Position numbers and translations under genes: made by a program
Notes under the pieces: generated by a model
The model's database searches: none
Told to the model about the DNA's origin: nothing
Seen by the model: only the letters and a program-made list of their open reading frames with translations
Shown here: positions 42,840 through 52,180 of the stretch, in pieces
How positions within the stretch are numbered: the first letter of the stretch is position 1
Layout: the number at the start of each line of letters is the position of its first letter
Assembly: GCF_027622875.1 (NCBI RefSeq)
Contig: NZ_JAPZVP010000009.1
Span: 160,091 to 224,090 of the forward strand
Reading direction: 5' to 3'
DNA length: 64,000 nucleotides
DNA from: Glycomyces luteolus
GTDB lineage: Bacteria; Actinomycetota; Actinomycetes; Mycobacteriales; Micromonosporaceae

Positions 42840-44360
42840 ATGTCTGACGACCCGATCGTCCAGATGACCGGGATCAGGAAGGACTTCACCGGTGTCCGCG
42901 CCCTCGACGGCGTGGACTTCACCCTCAGGCCAGGAGAGATCCACGCCGTCATGGGTGAGAACGGTGCCGGTAAGTCCACTTTGATCAAGGTTTTGACGGG
43001 CGTCCACACTCCGGACGCCGGCGATATCCTGCTCGACGGGAAGAGCGTCCGCTTCCATTCCCCGGGCGCGGCCCAGGCCGCCGGCATCTCCACCGTCTAC
43101 CAAGAGGTCAACCTCACCGACAACCTGTCGGTGGCCGAAAACCTCTTCGCCGGGCGCGAGCCGCGGCTCGGCCCGTTCATCAACTTCCGCGCCATGCGCC
43201 GCAAGGCCAAAGCGCTCCTGGACGACATCGGCATCGACCTCAACGTCGCCGCGCCGCTGTCGTCCTACTCGATCGCCATGCAGCAGCTGGTCGCGATCGC
43301 CCGCGCCGTCGACATCGAGGCGAAGGTCCTCATCCTGGACGAGCCGACCTCCTCGCTCGACCGCGACGAGGTGGCCGTCCTCCTCGGCGTCATGCGCCGC
43401 CTCGCCGCGAACGGCACCGCGATGGTGTTCATCTCCCACTTCCTCGAGCAGGTCTACGAGATCTCCGACCGGATGACGGTGCTGCGCAACGGGAAGCTCG
43501 TCGGCGAATGGGCCACCGCGGACCTGCCCGAGAACGAGCTCATCGGGCACATGCTCGGCCGCGAGGCCGTCGTCCTGGAGCAGATCGAGCGGGCCGCCGC
43601 CGCGCACCACGTCGCCGACGAGACGCCGCTGGTCCAAGCGGTCGGCCTGGGCCGCAAGGGCTCGATCGCGCCGTACGACCTCGACGTCCGCCGCGGCGAG
43701 GTCGTGGGCCTGGCCGGTCTGCTCGGCTCCGGGCGCACCGAGACCATCCGGCTCATCGCCGGAGCCGACCGCGCCGACTCCGGGTCGCTGTCCTTCGACG
43801 GCGCGAAGGTGGGCGGCCACAACCCGCGCACCGCCTCCGCCCGCGGCATCGCGTACTGCCCGGAGAACCGCAAGACCGAAGGCCTCGTGGGCGATCTGAC
43901 GGTCGCCGAGAACATGATCCTGGCGATGCAGGCTTCGAGGGGCTGGGCCCGGTCGATTCCGGTGGCCCGCCGCGACAAGCTCGTCGCCGAGTTCATCGAG
44001 AAACTCGACATCCGGCCCGCGAACCCGGACATGCCCGTCAAGAACCTCTCGGGCGGCAACCAGCAGAAGGTGCTGCTCGCCCGCTGGATGCTCATCGAAC
44101 CGAAGCTGCTCATCCTCGATGAGCCCACGCGCGGCATCGACGTGGGCGCCAAGGCCGACATCCAGAAGCTCGTCGCCGAGCTCTCGGCCGATGGCATGGC
44201 GGTCCTGTTCGTCTCCGCCGAACTCGACGAGGTCACGCGCCTGTCCGACCGGATCGCGGTCCTGCGCGACCGCGACCTCATCGCCGTGCTCGAATCCGAG
44301 GCCGACATGACCACTGAGAAGATCGTCGACACCATCGTGGCGAAGGGCGGCGAGCGATGA
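42840..44360 (+). CDS. ytfR: Sugar ABC transporter ATP-binding protein, YtfR-like (double ATPase)
   Basis: A 506-residue tandem ATPase of the carbohydrate-uptake 2 family. The N-terminal domain has GENGAGKST, SYSIAMQQLV as its signature region and LILDEPTSSLD. The C-terminal domain has a degenerate P-loop (GLLGSGRTE), an intact LSGGNQQKV signature and LLILDEPTRGID. This asymmetry is normal for the family. It overlaps the next gene by 4 bases. Confidence 0.93.
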   Translation: MSDDPIVQMTGIRKDFTGVRALDGVDFTLRPGEIHAVMGENGAGKSTLIKVLTGVHTPDAGDILLDGKSVRFHSPGAAQAAGISTVYQEVNLTDNLSVAENLFAGREPRLGPFINFRAMRRKAKALLDDIGIDLNVAAPLSSYSIAMQQLVAIARAVDIEAKVLILDEPTSSLDRDEVAVLLGVMRRLAANGTAMVFISHFLEQVYEISDRMTVLRNGKLVGEWATADLPENELIGHMLGREAVVLEQIERAAAAHHVADETPLVQAVGLGRKGSIAPYDLDVRRGEVVGLAGLLGSGRTETIRLIAGADRADSGSLSFDGAKVGGHNPRTASARGIAYCPENRKTEGLVGDLTVAENMILAMQASRGWARSIPVARRDKLVAEFIEKLDIRPANPDMPVKNLSGGNQQKVLLARWMLIEPKLLILDEPTRGIDVGAKADIQKLVAELSADGMAVLFVSAELDEVTRLSDRIAVLRDRDLIAVLESEADMTTEKIVDTIVAKGGER

Positions 44361-45412
44361 ACTCCTACGCGAAACGCCTCATGTGGCCGGTCCTGATCCT
44401 GGTGGCGCTCATCGTCGTCAACATCGCCGCCACCGGCATCGACTTCATCATCCCGAGCGTCAACGACGGCCGCCTCGGCGGCGCGTTCGTCAACATCCTG
44501 CGCCGCTCCGCGCCGCTGATGCTGATCGCGCTCGGCATGACGCTCGTCATCGCCACCAAGGGCATCGACCTCTCGGTCGGCGCCGTGTACGCCATCGGCG
44601 CGGCCATCGCCTGCCAGATGATCATCGGCCAGGAGGACCAGTCCGCGGCGGGCCTCATCTTCTCCGCCGTGGCCCTCGCGCTCGTCGTCACCGCCGTCAT
44701 CGGCGCGTGGAACGGGACCATGGTGGCGTACTTCGGCATCCAGCCGATCGTCGCCACGCTGATCCTCATGATCGCCGGGCGCGGCATCGCCCAGCTCATC
44801 ACCGGCGGGCAGATCCCGAAGGTCCAGGACTCGAGCCCGTTCACGCAGCTCGGCCGCGGCGAGATCTTCACGATCCCGCTGCCGATCTGGATCGCCGCGC
44901 TCGTGTTCGTCGCGATCGCGCTGCTCACCCGCAAGACCGCCCTGGGCCTGCTGCTCGAATCGGTCGGCGGCAACCCCGAGGCGAGCCGCCTCGCGGGCAT
45001 CCGCTCCAAGGGCATCACCGTCCTGGTGTACCTCGTCTGCGGGCTGTGCGCCGGCCTCGCCGGGCTCATCGGCGCGGCCAACCTCGGCAGCGCCGACGCC
45101 AACAACGGCGGCCTGTGGATCGAGCTCGACGCGATCCTCGCCGTGGTCATCGGCGGCACCGCGCTCCTCGGCGGCCGGTTCTACCTGCTGGGCACCACCA
45201 TCGGCGTCGTGATCATCGGGACGCTCGAGGACACCATCATCAACGTCGGCCTCTCGAGCCAGTGGCAGTTCACCGCGAAGGCCATCGTGGTCTTCGCCGT
45301 CGCGCTGCTGCAGAGCCCCGAGTTCCGGGGCTGGATCCTGAAGCCGTTCAAGCCGAAGCCGGAAGCCGCCGCGCCGGCGCCCGCGCCCGCCGAGGAGGTC
45401 CCGGCCAAATGA
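44357..45412 (+). CDS. ytfT: Sugar ABC transporter permease, YtfT-like
   Basis: A 351-residue BPD_transp_2 permease with about ten membrane segments, the conserved TKGIDLSVGAVYAIGAAIAC stretch near residues 70-90 and EASRLAGIRSKG in the coupling loop. An Ala/Pro-rich tail follows. ATGA overlaps join it to the genes on both sides. Confidence 0.93.
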   Translation: MNSYAKRLMWPVLILVALIVVNIAATGIDFIIPSVNDGRLGGAFVNILRRSAPLMLIALGMTLVIATKGIDLSVGAVYAIGAAIACQMIIGQEDQSAAGLIFSAVALALVVTAVIGAWNGTMVAYFGIQPIVATLILMIAGRGIAQLITGGQIPKVQDSSPFTQLGRGEIFTIPLPIWIAALVFVAIALLTRKTALGLLLESVGGNPEASRLAGIRSKGITVLVYLVCGLCAGLAGLIGAANLGSADANNGGLWIELDAILAVVIGGTALLGGRFYLLGTTIGVVIIGTLEDTIINVGLSSQWQFTAKAIVVFAVALLQSPEFRGWILKPFKPKPEAAAPAPAPAEEVPAK

Positions 45413-46437
45413 CCACCGAGACACTGACCGAGCGCCCGGCGCGCTCGACGCTGTTCGACGGCCTCACCAAGTACATCCCGATCGGCGCCACCGTCGCGCT
45501 CCTGATCGTGATGTACCTCGGCGGCATCGCCAACTTCAAGAACTTCGACAGCGCCCAGGTCATCGCCGGGCTCTTCATCGACTACGCGCCGCTGCTGGTC
45601 ATCGCCGTCGGCATGACCTTCGTGATCCTCTCGGGGGGCATCGACCTCTCCGTGGGCTCGGTGATGGCCTTCTCGACGATGGCGTGCGCGTGGCTCACCG
45701 TGGACGCGGGGATCTCGGCGCCGCTGGCGATGGTGCTGGTGCTGGCCTTCGGCACGCTGTGGGGGCTGCTCATCGGGGCGGTCATCCACTACTTCAACGT
45801 GCAGCCGTTCATCGCGACCCTGGTGGGGCTCTTCCTCTTCCGGGGTCTGACGCTCCAGATCTCCGACACCGACGTCTCCATGCGCGAGGTCGACTTCTGG
45901 CAGTGGGGCATGACCCACGTCGAGTTCGGCGGAAAGGTCCGCGACGGCGGCTTCTGGCTGCCGTACCTCTCGTTCGTGGCGTTCGCGGTCGTCATCGTGG
46001 CGTTCGTGATCCTCCACTACACCCGGTTCGGGCGCGGCGTCTACGCCATCGGCGGCTCGGAGCAGTCCGCGCTGCTCATGGGGCTTCCGGTGGCGCGCAC
46101 CAAGATCGGCGTATACGCCGTGAGCGGGTTCTGCGCCTCCCTCGCGGGGGTGCTGGCCGCGTTCGCGACCAAGAGCGCCAACCCGCTCGCCAACGTCGGC
46201 GCCGAACTCGACGCGATCGCCGCCGTGGTCATCGGCGGGACGCTGCTCACCGGCGGCGCCGGGTTCGTGCTCGGCACCGTCGCCGGCGTCATGGTCTGGG
46301 GCCTGCTCAACACGCTCATCGCCTTCCACGGGGGGCTCTCCTCGTGGTGGGCGCGGATCGTGATGGGCGTGCTCCTGCTCGCCTTCATCCTCCTGCAGCG
46401 CGTGCTCGCCCGCTCGGGCGAGAAGCGGCGCACCTAG
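45409..46437 (+). CDS. yjfF: Sugar ABC transporter permease, YjfF-like
   Basis: A 342-residue second permease of the same family, with LSGGIDLSVGSVMAF and the coupling loop QSALLMGLPVARTKIG. The external loop (residues about 150-185, FWQWGMTHVEFGGKVRDGGF) is longer than in YtfT. Together with the previous gene it should form a heterodimeric channel. A terminator follows. Confidence 0.93.
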   Translation: MTTETLTERPARSTLFDGLTKYIPIGATVALLIVMYLGGIANFKNFDSAQVIAGLFIDYAPLLVIAVGMTFVILSGGIDLSVGSVMAFSTMACAWLTVDAGISAPLAMVLVLAFGTLWGLLIGAVIHYFNVQPFIATLVGLFLFRGLTLQISDTDVSMREVDFWQWGMTHVEFGGKVRDGGFWLPYLSFVAFAVVIVAFVILHYTRFGRGVYAIGGSEQSALLMGLPVARTKIGVYAVSGFCASLAGVLAAFATKSANPLANVGAELDAIAAVVIGGTLLTGGAGFVLGTVAGVMVWGLLNTLIAFHGGLSSWWARIVMGVLLLAFILLQRVLARSGEKRRT

Positions 46438-46455
46438 GCAACACTCTCCGCACCG

Positions 46456-46488
46456 CGAGGGCCGCTCACCGATGGTGGGCGGCCCTCG
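46456..46488 (+). terminator. Hairpin terminator after the sugar transporter operon
   Basis: A perfect 10-bp stem (CGAGGGCCGC/GCGGCCCTCG) with an inner CACC/GGTG stem extending it. Confidence 0.8.
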
Positions 46489-46500
46489 TCGCTATACGGA

Positions 46501-46530
46501 TTGGCAGAGTTCTGCGGCGAGATGTAGTAT
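46501..46530 (+). promoter_or_regulatory. Promoter of the ABC-2 exporter operon
   Basis: TTGGCA (46501-46506) and TAGTAT (46525-46530) are separated by 18 bases, 41 bases before the start codon. This is the best sigma-70-like pair in the window. Confidence 0.6.
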
Positions 46531-46570
46531 GTGTGCTATCAATGAATGAACTCATGCGACGGAGATGAAG

Positions 46571-47494
46571 ATGGGACACCCCCCGGCTTGCGACGGGCCC
46601 GCCATCGCCGTATCCGACCTGCGGATGCGCTACGGCGACAAGGACGTGCTCACCGGGCTCGACCTCGAGATCGAACCCGGCGGCGTCACCGCCCTGCTCG
46701 GCCCCAACGGTGCCGGCAAGACCACCACCATCGAGATCCTCGAAGGCTTCCGGGCCCGCTCCGGCGGCGACGTGCGCGTCCTCGGCGTCGACCCCGTCAA
46801 CGGCGGCGAGGCCTGGCGGGCCGGGCTCGGCATCGTGCTCCAGGAATGGCGCGACAACGGCAAATGGAAGGTCCGCGACCTCCTCCGGCACTTCGGCGAG
46901 TACTACCTCCCGTACGCCGACCCCTGGGACGCCGACGCACTGCTCGACCTGGTCGGCCTCACCGCCCAAGCCTCCCAGCGGGTCCAGACGCTCTCAGGCG
47001 GCCAGCGCCGCCGCCTCGACGTCGCCCTCGGCATCATCGGCCGCCCCGCGCTCCTCTTCCTCGACGAGCCGACCACCGGCTTCGACCCGCACGCGCGGCG
47101 CGAGTTCCACGAGCTCATCCACCGGCTCACCGACCTCGACGGCACCACGATCCTGCTGACCACCCACGACCTCGACGAAGCCGAGAAGCTCGCCGAGCGC
47201 ATCCTCATCCTCGCCGGAGGACGCATCATCGCCGACGGCTCACCGGACAAGCTCGCCCGGTCCGCCGCCACGACCGCCGAGATCAAGTGGATCCAGGACG
47301 GGCGCCTCCAGATCCACGCCACCGACGACGCCACCGACTTCGTCCGCCAGCTCCTCGCCACCGACGGCGGGACGGTCACCGACCTCGAAGTGCACCGCGC
47401 CAGCCTCGAGGACGCCTACCTGACCCTCGTCGCCAAGTTCGAAGCGGGCGAAGCCGAAACGGCCGTCGACGCCTTCAAGGAGGTCACGACGTGA
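46571..47494 (+). CDS. ABC-2 type exporter, ATP-binding protein
   Basis: A 307-residue DrrA/CcmA-like ATPase: Walker A GPNGAGKT, signature LSGGQRRRLD, Walker B LLFLDEPTTGFD, and a C-terminal extension of about 90 residues. The ATG at 46571 is preferred to the one at 46565 because GGAG then lies 6 bases away. It overlaps the permease by 4 bases. The family includes drug, peptide and polysaccharide exporters; the substrate is unknown. Confidence 0.92.
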   Translation: MGHPPACDGPAIAVSDLRMRYGDKDVLTGLDLEIEPGGVTALLGPNGAGKTTTIEILEGFRARSGGDVRVLGVDPVNGGEAWRAGLGIVLQEWRDNGKWKVRDLLRHFGEYYLPYADPWDADALLDLVGLTAQASQRVQTLSGGQRRRLDVALGIIGRPALLFLDEPTTGFDPHARREFHELIHRLTDLDGTTILLTTHDLDEAEKLAERILILAGGRIIADGSPDKLARSAATTAEIKWIQDGRLQIHATDDATDFVRQLLATDGGTVTDLEVHRASLEDAYLTLVAKFEAGEAETAVDAFKEVTT

Positions 47495-48342
47495 ACACCG
47501 CACTCCACGAATACAAGACCGGCTGGAAGCGCGGCCTCATCGAGACCCGCATCTCCCTGACCTCCGTCAGCGACCTGATGGGCTACCTGATGCCCATGGC
47601 GATCGCCGTCCTCGTCCTCGTCTTCATGCGCGGCGCCGAATTCGAGGGCGCTCCGGTCTCCTTGGGCTCCATGAACATGCCGAGCCTCATCGGCATGAAC
47701 GTCGTCTTCGGCGGCATCATGGGCATCGTCGGCACACTGTCGATGGACCGCACCAACGGCACGCTGCTGCGCGCCAAGTCGATGCCCGGCGGCATGACCG
47801 GCTACCTGATCGGGCACGTCGTCTCGACGGCGATGTTCGTGCTCGCCTCCGTGGCGGTGATGCTCGCGGCGGGCCTGGTGCTCTTCGACGAGCTCGACTT
47901 CGACAGCCCCGACCGGTGGCTGCTGTTCCTCGCCGTCGTCGTCATGGGCATCGTGACGACCCTCCCGCTGGGCGCCGTGCTCGGTGCGCTCGTCAACAAC
48001 CCCAAGAACATGGGGCTGGTGATGCTCCCGGTCATGGGCTCGGTGGCGATCTCCGGGATCTTCTACCCGATCACCGCGCTGCCGGACTGGCTCCAGGCGA
48101 TCGGACAGGCCTTCCCGATGTACTGGATGGGCCTGGGGATGCGCCACGCCATGCTGCCCGATGCGATGGCGGCCGTGGAGATCGGCGGCGAATGGCGCAC
48201 GGTGACGATGTTCGCGGTGCTCGCCGCATGGGCGGTCGCGTCGCTGGCGCTGGCGCCGAAGCTGCTGCGGCGCATGGCGCGCCGCGAGTCCGGTTCGGCG
48301 GTGGCCGAGCGCCGCGCCGAGATGCAGAAGCAGTGGGGTTAG
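47491..48342 (+). CDS. ABC-2 type exporter, permease
   Basis: A 283-residue membrane protein with about six helices and the ABC-2 pattern: a cytoplasmic N-terminus (RGLIETRISLTS), MDRTNGTLLRAKSMP on the cytoplasmic side, and ISGIFYPITALPDWLQAIGQ before the last external segment. The GTG start overlaps the ATPase stop and has AAGGAGG upstream. Confidence 0.92.
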   Translation: MNTALHEYKTGWKRGLIETRISLTSVSDLMGYLMPMAIAVLVLVFMRGAEFEGAPVSLGSMNMPSLIGMNVVFGGIMGIVGTLSMDRTNGTLLRAKSMPGGMTGYLIGHVVSTAMFVLASVAVMLAAGLVLFDELDFDSPDRWLLFLAVVVMGIVTTLPLGAVLGALVNNPKNMGLVMLPVMGSVAISGIFYPITALPDWLQAIGQAFPMYWMGLGMRHAMLPDAMAAVEIGGEWRTVTMFAVLAAWAVASLALAPKLLRRMARRESGSAVAERRAEMQKQWG

Positions 48343-48346
48343 CGCC

Positions 48347-48574
48347 ATGGCGGGGGACGAGGTCTACAACCGGATCGCGATGCTGCGTGCCGAACGGGGC
48401 GTCTCGCGGCGCCAGCTGGCCGACGCCCTCGGCGTCCACTACCAGACCGTCGGCTACCTCGAACGCGGCGAATACAGCCCGAGCCTCCATCTCGCCCTGA
48501 AACTCGCCGAGTACTTCGAAGTGCCGGTGGAAGTGGTCTTCTCGACGAAGCCCTTCCCGCGCATCGGCGCCTGA
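48347..48574 (+). CDS. XRE-family small DNA-binding regulator
   Basis: 75 residues, almost only a helix-turn-helix: RIAMLRAERGVSRRQLADAL, then GVHYQTVGYLERGEYSPSL. It starts 4 bases after the exporter permease stop, so it is made together with the exporter and probably regulates it. It belongs to the short YozG-like group that often accompanies multidrug ABC exporters. It has no ligand-binding domain. Confidence 0.9.
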   Translation: MAGDEVYNRIAMLRAERGVSRRQLADALGVHYQTVGYLERGEYSPSLHLALKLAEYFEVPVEVVFSTKPFPRIGA

Positions 48575-48620
48575 TACCAGCCGGTCGGCGAACCCGAGAA
48601 AACACCCGCGACCGCACTCC

Positions 48621-48674
48621 GGCCCCGCCCCCGGGCAACACCACGGCGAAAGCCGGCCCAGGAGCGGGGCCCCT
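48621..48674 (+). terminator. Possible terminator after the exporter operon
   Basis: GGCCCCGC and GCGGGGCC can pair over a long GC-rich loop and are followed by CCTTTGTT. The pairing is only 8 bp, so this is tentative. Confidence 0.4.
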
Positions 48675-48761
48675 TTGTTCACGCCGTCGCCACCTCGAGG
48701 TCGTCCTCGGCTGGTTGGGTGAGGCTTGTTCATCGAACCCCACGGTTTTTGGAGAGCACAA

Positions 48762-50270
48762 GTGCAGATTCACCGTCGGCGGCTGCTCGCCGCCGGGGCG
48801 GGCGGCGCGATCCTTCTCGGGACTCCCGGGATCTCGTACGCCGCCTCGCGTCCCCAGCTCACCCACGGCGTCCAGTCCGGTGACGTGACCGACCGCGGCG
48901 CGATCCTGTGGACGCGCGCCGACCGCGGCTCCCGGATGCGGGTCGAGCTCGCCACGCGCCCGGACTTCAAGCACGCCAGGACGATCGAAGGCCCCGCGCT
49001 CACCGCGGACAGCGACTTCACCGGGAAGCTGAAGCTCAATGGCCTGCGCCCGGGCCAGCGTTACCACTACCGGATCACCGCCGAAGGCGAGCGCGACTCC
49101 GAGCCGCTCGAAGGCTCGTTCGCCACGGCCGCATGCGAACCGGCCGACATCCGCTTCCAGTGGTCCGGCGACCTCGCCGGGCAGGGCTGGGGGATCAACC
49201 CCGAGTTCGGCGGCTTCCGGATCTTCCAGGCCATGGCGGACGCCGAGCCGGACTTCTTCCTCTGCTCGGGCGACTTCGTGTACGCCGACGGGCCGATCGT
49301 CGAATCCGTCGAGCTGCCGGACGGCACCACGTGGAAGAACACCGTGACCGCCGAGAAGTCCAAGGTCGCCGAGACCCTCGACGAGTACCGCGGCCAGTTC
49401 AAGTACAACCTCATCGACGAGAACCTCCGCGCGTTCCTCGCGCAGGTGCCCATGGTGAACCAGTGGGACGACCACGAAGTCGTCAACAACTGGTACCCCG
49501 GCGAGATCCTCGACCTGCCGCAGTACACCGAGAAGAACGTCGACGTGCTCGCCGCGCGGGCCCGCCAGGCGTTCGCCGAGTACACGCCCGGCGGTTTCGG
49601 CGCCACGGACGCCGACGGCCGCATCTACCGCAAGATCGCCTACGGCCCGCTCCTCGACGTGTTCGTGCTCGACATGCGGACCTTCAAGAGCGCCAACCCG
49701 GACGCCGACACCGCGCCCGGCGAGGTCCTCGGCGCCGCCCAGCTCGAATGGCTCAAGCGCGAACTGCGCCGCTCCAAGGCCACGTGGAAAGTCATCGCGG
49801 CGGACCTGCCGATCGGGCTCATCGTGGGCGACGGCGCAGGCGCTCAGGAAGGCGTCTCGAACGGCACCGGCGGCGCCCCCGGTGGCCGCGAGGCCGAGAT
49901 CGCGGACCTGCTCTCGTACGCGAAGAGCCGGGGCGTCAAGAACATGGTGTGGCTGACCGCCGACGTGCACTACACCGCGGCCCACCACTACAGCCCCGAC
50001 CGGGCCGTGTTCCAGGACTTCGACCCGTTCTGGGAGTTCGTGTCCGGGCCGCTCAACGCGGGTGCCTTCGGGCCCAACAAGCTCGATGCGACCTTCGGCC
50101 CCGAAGCGGTGTTCGTGCAGGCGCCTCCGGCCGCGAACACGCCGCCGGCGCTGGGTTACCAGTTCTTCGGCGAGGTCGGCATCGACGCCGAGACCGAGAT
50201 GCTCACCGTGGCGCTCAAGGACCTCGACGGGAACACGCTGTTCCTGAAGACGCTCGAACCGGCCGCATAG
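48762..50270 (+). CDS. phoD: PhoD-type alkaline phosphatase, Tat-exported
   Basis: A 502-residue PhoD family enzyme. The N-terminus HRRRLLAAGAGGAILLG is a twin-arginine signal. A beta-sandwich N-terminal domain (residues 32-125) precedes the metallophosphatase core with CSGDFVYADG, QWDDHEVVNNW, VLDMRTFKS and LTADVHYTAAHHY, the metal-binding Asp/His set. It releases phosphate from phosphodiesters or monoesters outside the cell. The GTG at 48762 follows GGAG by 7 bases; a start at 48726 would put extra residues before the signal. No PHO box was evident. Confidence 0.9.
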   Translation: MQIHRRRLLAAGAGGAILLGTPGISYAASRPQLTHGVQSGDVTDRGAILWTRADRGSRMRVELATRPDFKHARTIEGPALTADSDFTGKLKLNGLRPGQRYHYRITAEGERDSEPLEGSFATAACEPADIRFQWSGDLAGQGWGINPEFGGFRIFQAMADAEPDFFLCSGDFVYADGPIVESVELPDGTTWKNTVTAEKSKVAETLDEYRGQFKYNLIDENLRAFLAQVPMVNQWDDHEVVNNWYPGEILDLPQYTEKNVDVLAARARQAFAEYTPGGFGATDADGRIYRKIAYGPLLDVFVLDMRTFKSANPDADTAPGEVLGAAQLEWLKRELRRSKATWKVIAADLPIGLIVGDGAGAQEGVSNGTGGAPGGREAEIADLLSYAKSRGVKNMVWLTADVHYTAAHHYSPDRAVFQDFDPFWEFVSGPLNAGAFGPNKLDATFGPEAVFVQAPPAANTPPALGYQFFGEVGIDAETEMLTVALKDLDGNTLFLKTLEPAA

Positions 50271-50277
50271 CACGAGG

Positions 50278-50306
50278 GCGCCTCCTCCGGTCACCGGAGG
50301 AGGCGC
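50278..50306. terminator. Bidirectional hairpin between phoD and DUF2550 genes
   Basis: A perfect 13-bp stem (GCGCCTCCTCCGG/CCGGAGGAGGCGC) with a TCA loop, followed on the plus strand by GTCGTTTC. Confidence 0.8.
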
Positions 50307-50312
50307 GTCGTT

Positions 50313-50750
50313 TCAGTTGCGGCCCGAATAGAACTCGGCCCCGGGCGGGGCCGCTTCGAGCCAGGAGAGGAACCCGGTGACCGCCGAGGTGGTCATCGCG
50401 AGCTCCACTTCGCCCGAAGCGCTCTTGCAGCGCAGGATCGCCACTTCGGGCGGGAAGATCTGCGCTTCGGGACCGACGGGCTTGCGGCGCTCAGCGACCT
50501 GGACGTCATGGCGCAGCAGCGAATAGCGGGGCCCGAACGCGAGGGAGAACATCCGGTACCAGCGGAGCGTGCCCCGCTCGTAGACCGCGAAGCCGGGGGC
50601 CCAGCCGCGCCCCTCCATGTGCCGGGAGAGCCTGGCGGCCATGGCCACTGAGCCCGAGCGGGACAGGAAGGAGCGGCGGACGTAGGTCAGCACCAAGAAC
50701 ACCGCGACGGCCGCCGCCAGCGCGGCGACGACGAGCAGTGCCTTCAGCAT
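50313..50750 (-). CDS. DUF2550 membrane protein
   Basis: A 145-residue protein with one N-terminal membrane helix (LKALLVVAALAAAVAVFLVL) and a beta-rich cytoplasmic domain (GTLRWYRMFSLAFGPRYSLL). In actinobacteria this gene almost always follows atpC, as it does here 2 bases after the atpC stop. Its function is unknown. The frame is open further upstream, but the ATG at 50750 is the natural start. Confidence 0.88.
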   Translation of the reverse strand: MLKALLVVAALAAAVAVFLVLTYVRRSFLSRSGSVAMAARLSRHMEGRGWAPGFAVYERGTLRWYRMFSLAFGPRYSLLRHDVQVAERRKPVGPEAQIFPPEVAILRCKSASGEVELAMTTSAVTGFLSWLEAAPPGAEFYSGRN

Positions 50751-50752
50751 GG

Positions 50753-51034
50753 CTACGCCGAAGCGGGGGCGACCGCCTCGGCGGTCTCGGCGAGGATGGT
50801 GACCCCGTCGGTGGTCACCGACAGGAAGCCGCCCTCGATCTGCCAGGCCAGTTCGGCGCCGTCGACCGGCTGCACCCGTACGGTGCTGCCGATGCGCAGC
50901 TCGCCGAGCAGCGGCTGGTGGTTCGGGAGGATGCCCAGTTCGCCTTCGGTGGTGCGCGCGTACACGGCCTTGGCCGCACCGGACCACACCTGCGACTCGA
51001 CTGCTACCACTTGGACGTTCAGTTGCCCTGCCAC
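50753..51034 (-). CDS. atpC: ATP synthase epsilon subunit (short form), apart from the atp operon
   Basis: A 93-residue F1 epsilon subunit consisting only of the N-terminal beta-sandwich (LNVQVVAVESQVWSG, then GELGILPNHQPLLGEL and FLSVTTDGVTILAE), so it lacks the long C-terminal helix pair that inhibits the enzyme elsewhere. The GTG start has GAAGGAG upstream. Normally atpD lies directly upstream; here the next gene upstream is crp, 165 bases away with a terminator between. Confidence 0.9.
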   Translation of the reverse strand: MAGQLNVQVVAVESQVWSGAAKAVYARTTEGELGILPNHQPLLGELRIGSTVRVQPVDGAELAWQIEGGFLSVTTDGVTILAETAEAVAPASA

Positions 51035-51156
51035 AACGCTCCTTCAGCAGACTCCGGGATGGTTACCGGAAGTCTAGACGGACGCGGGTGCGAACGTCGA
51101 ATCGCCCAAGGGCGGAGGAGCGGGTGATCACCGGCACTGGCTGGGGAAAGGATGAA

Positions 51157-51180
51157 GGCCCCCGGCGATGCCGAGGGCCC
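51157..51180 (-). terminator. Hairpin terminator after crp
   Basis: A 10-bp stem with one wobble (GGCCCCCGGC/GCCGAGGGCC) about 20 bases after the crp stop codon, separating it from atpC. Confidence 0.6.
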
Positions 51181-51198
51181 AAGAATCATTCGTGAGGG

Positions 51199-51876
51199 TT
51201 ACACGCGGGCCCGGCGAGCCAAACGCTCGGGGTCCATGATGATCACGCTCTTGCCGTCCAGGCGCAGCCAGCCGCGCCCGGCGAAATCAGCCAGGGCCTT
51301 GTTCACGGTCTCGCGGGAGGCGCCGACCAGCTGGGCCAGCTCTTCCTGGGTGAGGTCGTGGGTGACGCGCAGGACGCCGCCGTCGCGGGTGCCGAAGCGG
51401 CTCGCCATGTGCAGCAGGGCTTTCGCGACGCGACCGGGGACGTCGGTGAAGATGAGGTCCGCCATCGAGTCGTTCGTGCGACGCAGCCGGCGTGCTATCA
51501 CGCGCAGCAGCTGCTCGGCGATCTCGGGCCGGTTGGCGAGCCAGGGGCGCAGCGCGGTCTTCGACAGGCGGGCCAGGCGGGTGTCGGTCAGAGCGGTGGC
51601 GGTGGCGGTGCGGGGACCGGGGTCGAACAGCGCGAGTTCGCCGACCATGTCGGACGGGCCCATCACCGCGATCAGGTTCTGGCGGCCGTCGGCCGAGCGG
51701 CGGCCGAGCTTCACCTTCCCGGACATGACGATGTACAGACTGTCACCCGGCTCGTTCTCGGTGAAGACAGTCTGGCCCTTGTTGACGTCGATGTACTCCA
51801 TCTCTTTGATGAGCGACTCGACAGCTTCGGGGTCTACGCCCTTGAACAGGGCGGCCCTGGCCAATACATCTTCCAT
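51199..51876 (-). CDS. crp: CRP/FNR family transcriptional regulator (cAMP receptor protein)
   Basis: A 225-residue regulator closely resembling mycobacterial Crp: cyclic-nucleotide domain with [18 protein letters not shown] and [18 protein letters not shown] (the cAMP phosphate-binding cassette), and a C-terminal winged helix with [20 protein letters not shown]. The start [11 protein letters not shown] at 51876 matches homologues; a GTG 12 bases upstream is possible. It lies beside marP and nth as in other actinobacteria. Predicted role: global cAMP-responsive control. Confidence 0.94.
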   Translation of the reverse strand: MEDVLARAALFKGVDPEAVESLIKEMEYIDVNKGQTVFTENEPGDSLYIVMSGKVKLGRRSADGRQNLIAVMGPSDMVGELALFDPGPRTATATALTDTRLARLSKTALRPWLANRPEIAEQLLRVIARRLRRTNDSMADLIFTDVPGRVAKALLHMASRFGTRDGGVLRVTHDLTQEELAQLVGASRETVNKALADFAGRGWLRLDGKSVIIMDPERLARRARV

Positions 51877-52180
51877 GTCCGTTCGCACCTTTCTTCAACG
51901 CACCGCTAGTGCAAGTACTGAGTCTATGCCTCTTGTCCGCATTGCGGGAGCGAGACCCCCGTAAATCCACATGCGCACGTAGACGCCGGAATCGACATTC
52001 GTATCCGAATGAATGCGTTCCGTCGGTTCCGAGCGTCACCGCGAGAGACTCACCACGCTGTCTCAGCAGGGTATTCGTTCCGGATAACGGAAAGCGTCGA
52101 CAGCGACCGGTACAGCCTACCTGCAATGTGACGCCACGCCCAGTATCAGGCAATGGCGTAATCCCACAGGAACCCACAGA
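51877..52180. other. Gap between crp and marP
   Basis: 304 bases without a gene I can support. It should carry the crp promoter; no clear CRP site (TGTGA-N6-TCACA) or other operator is seen. Confidence 0.4.
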
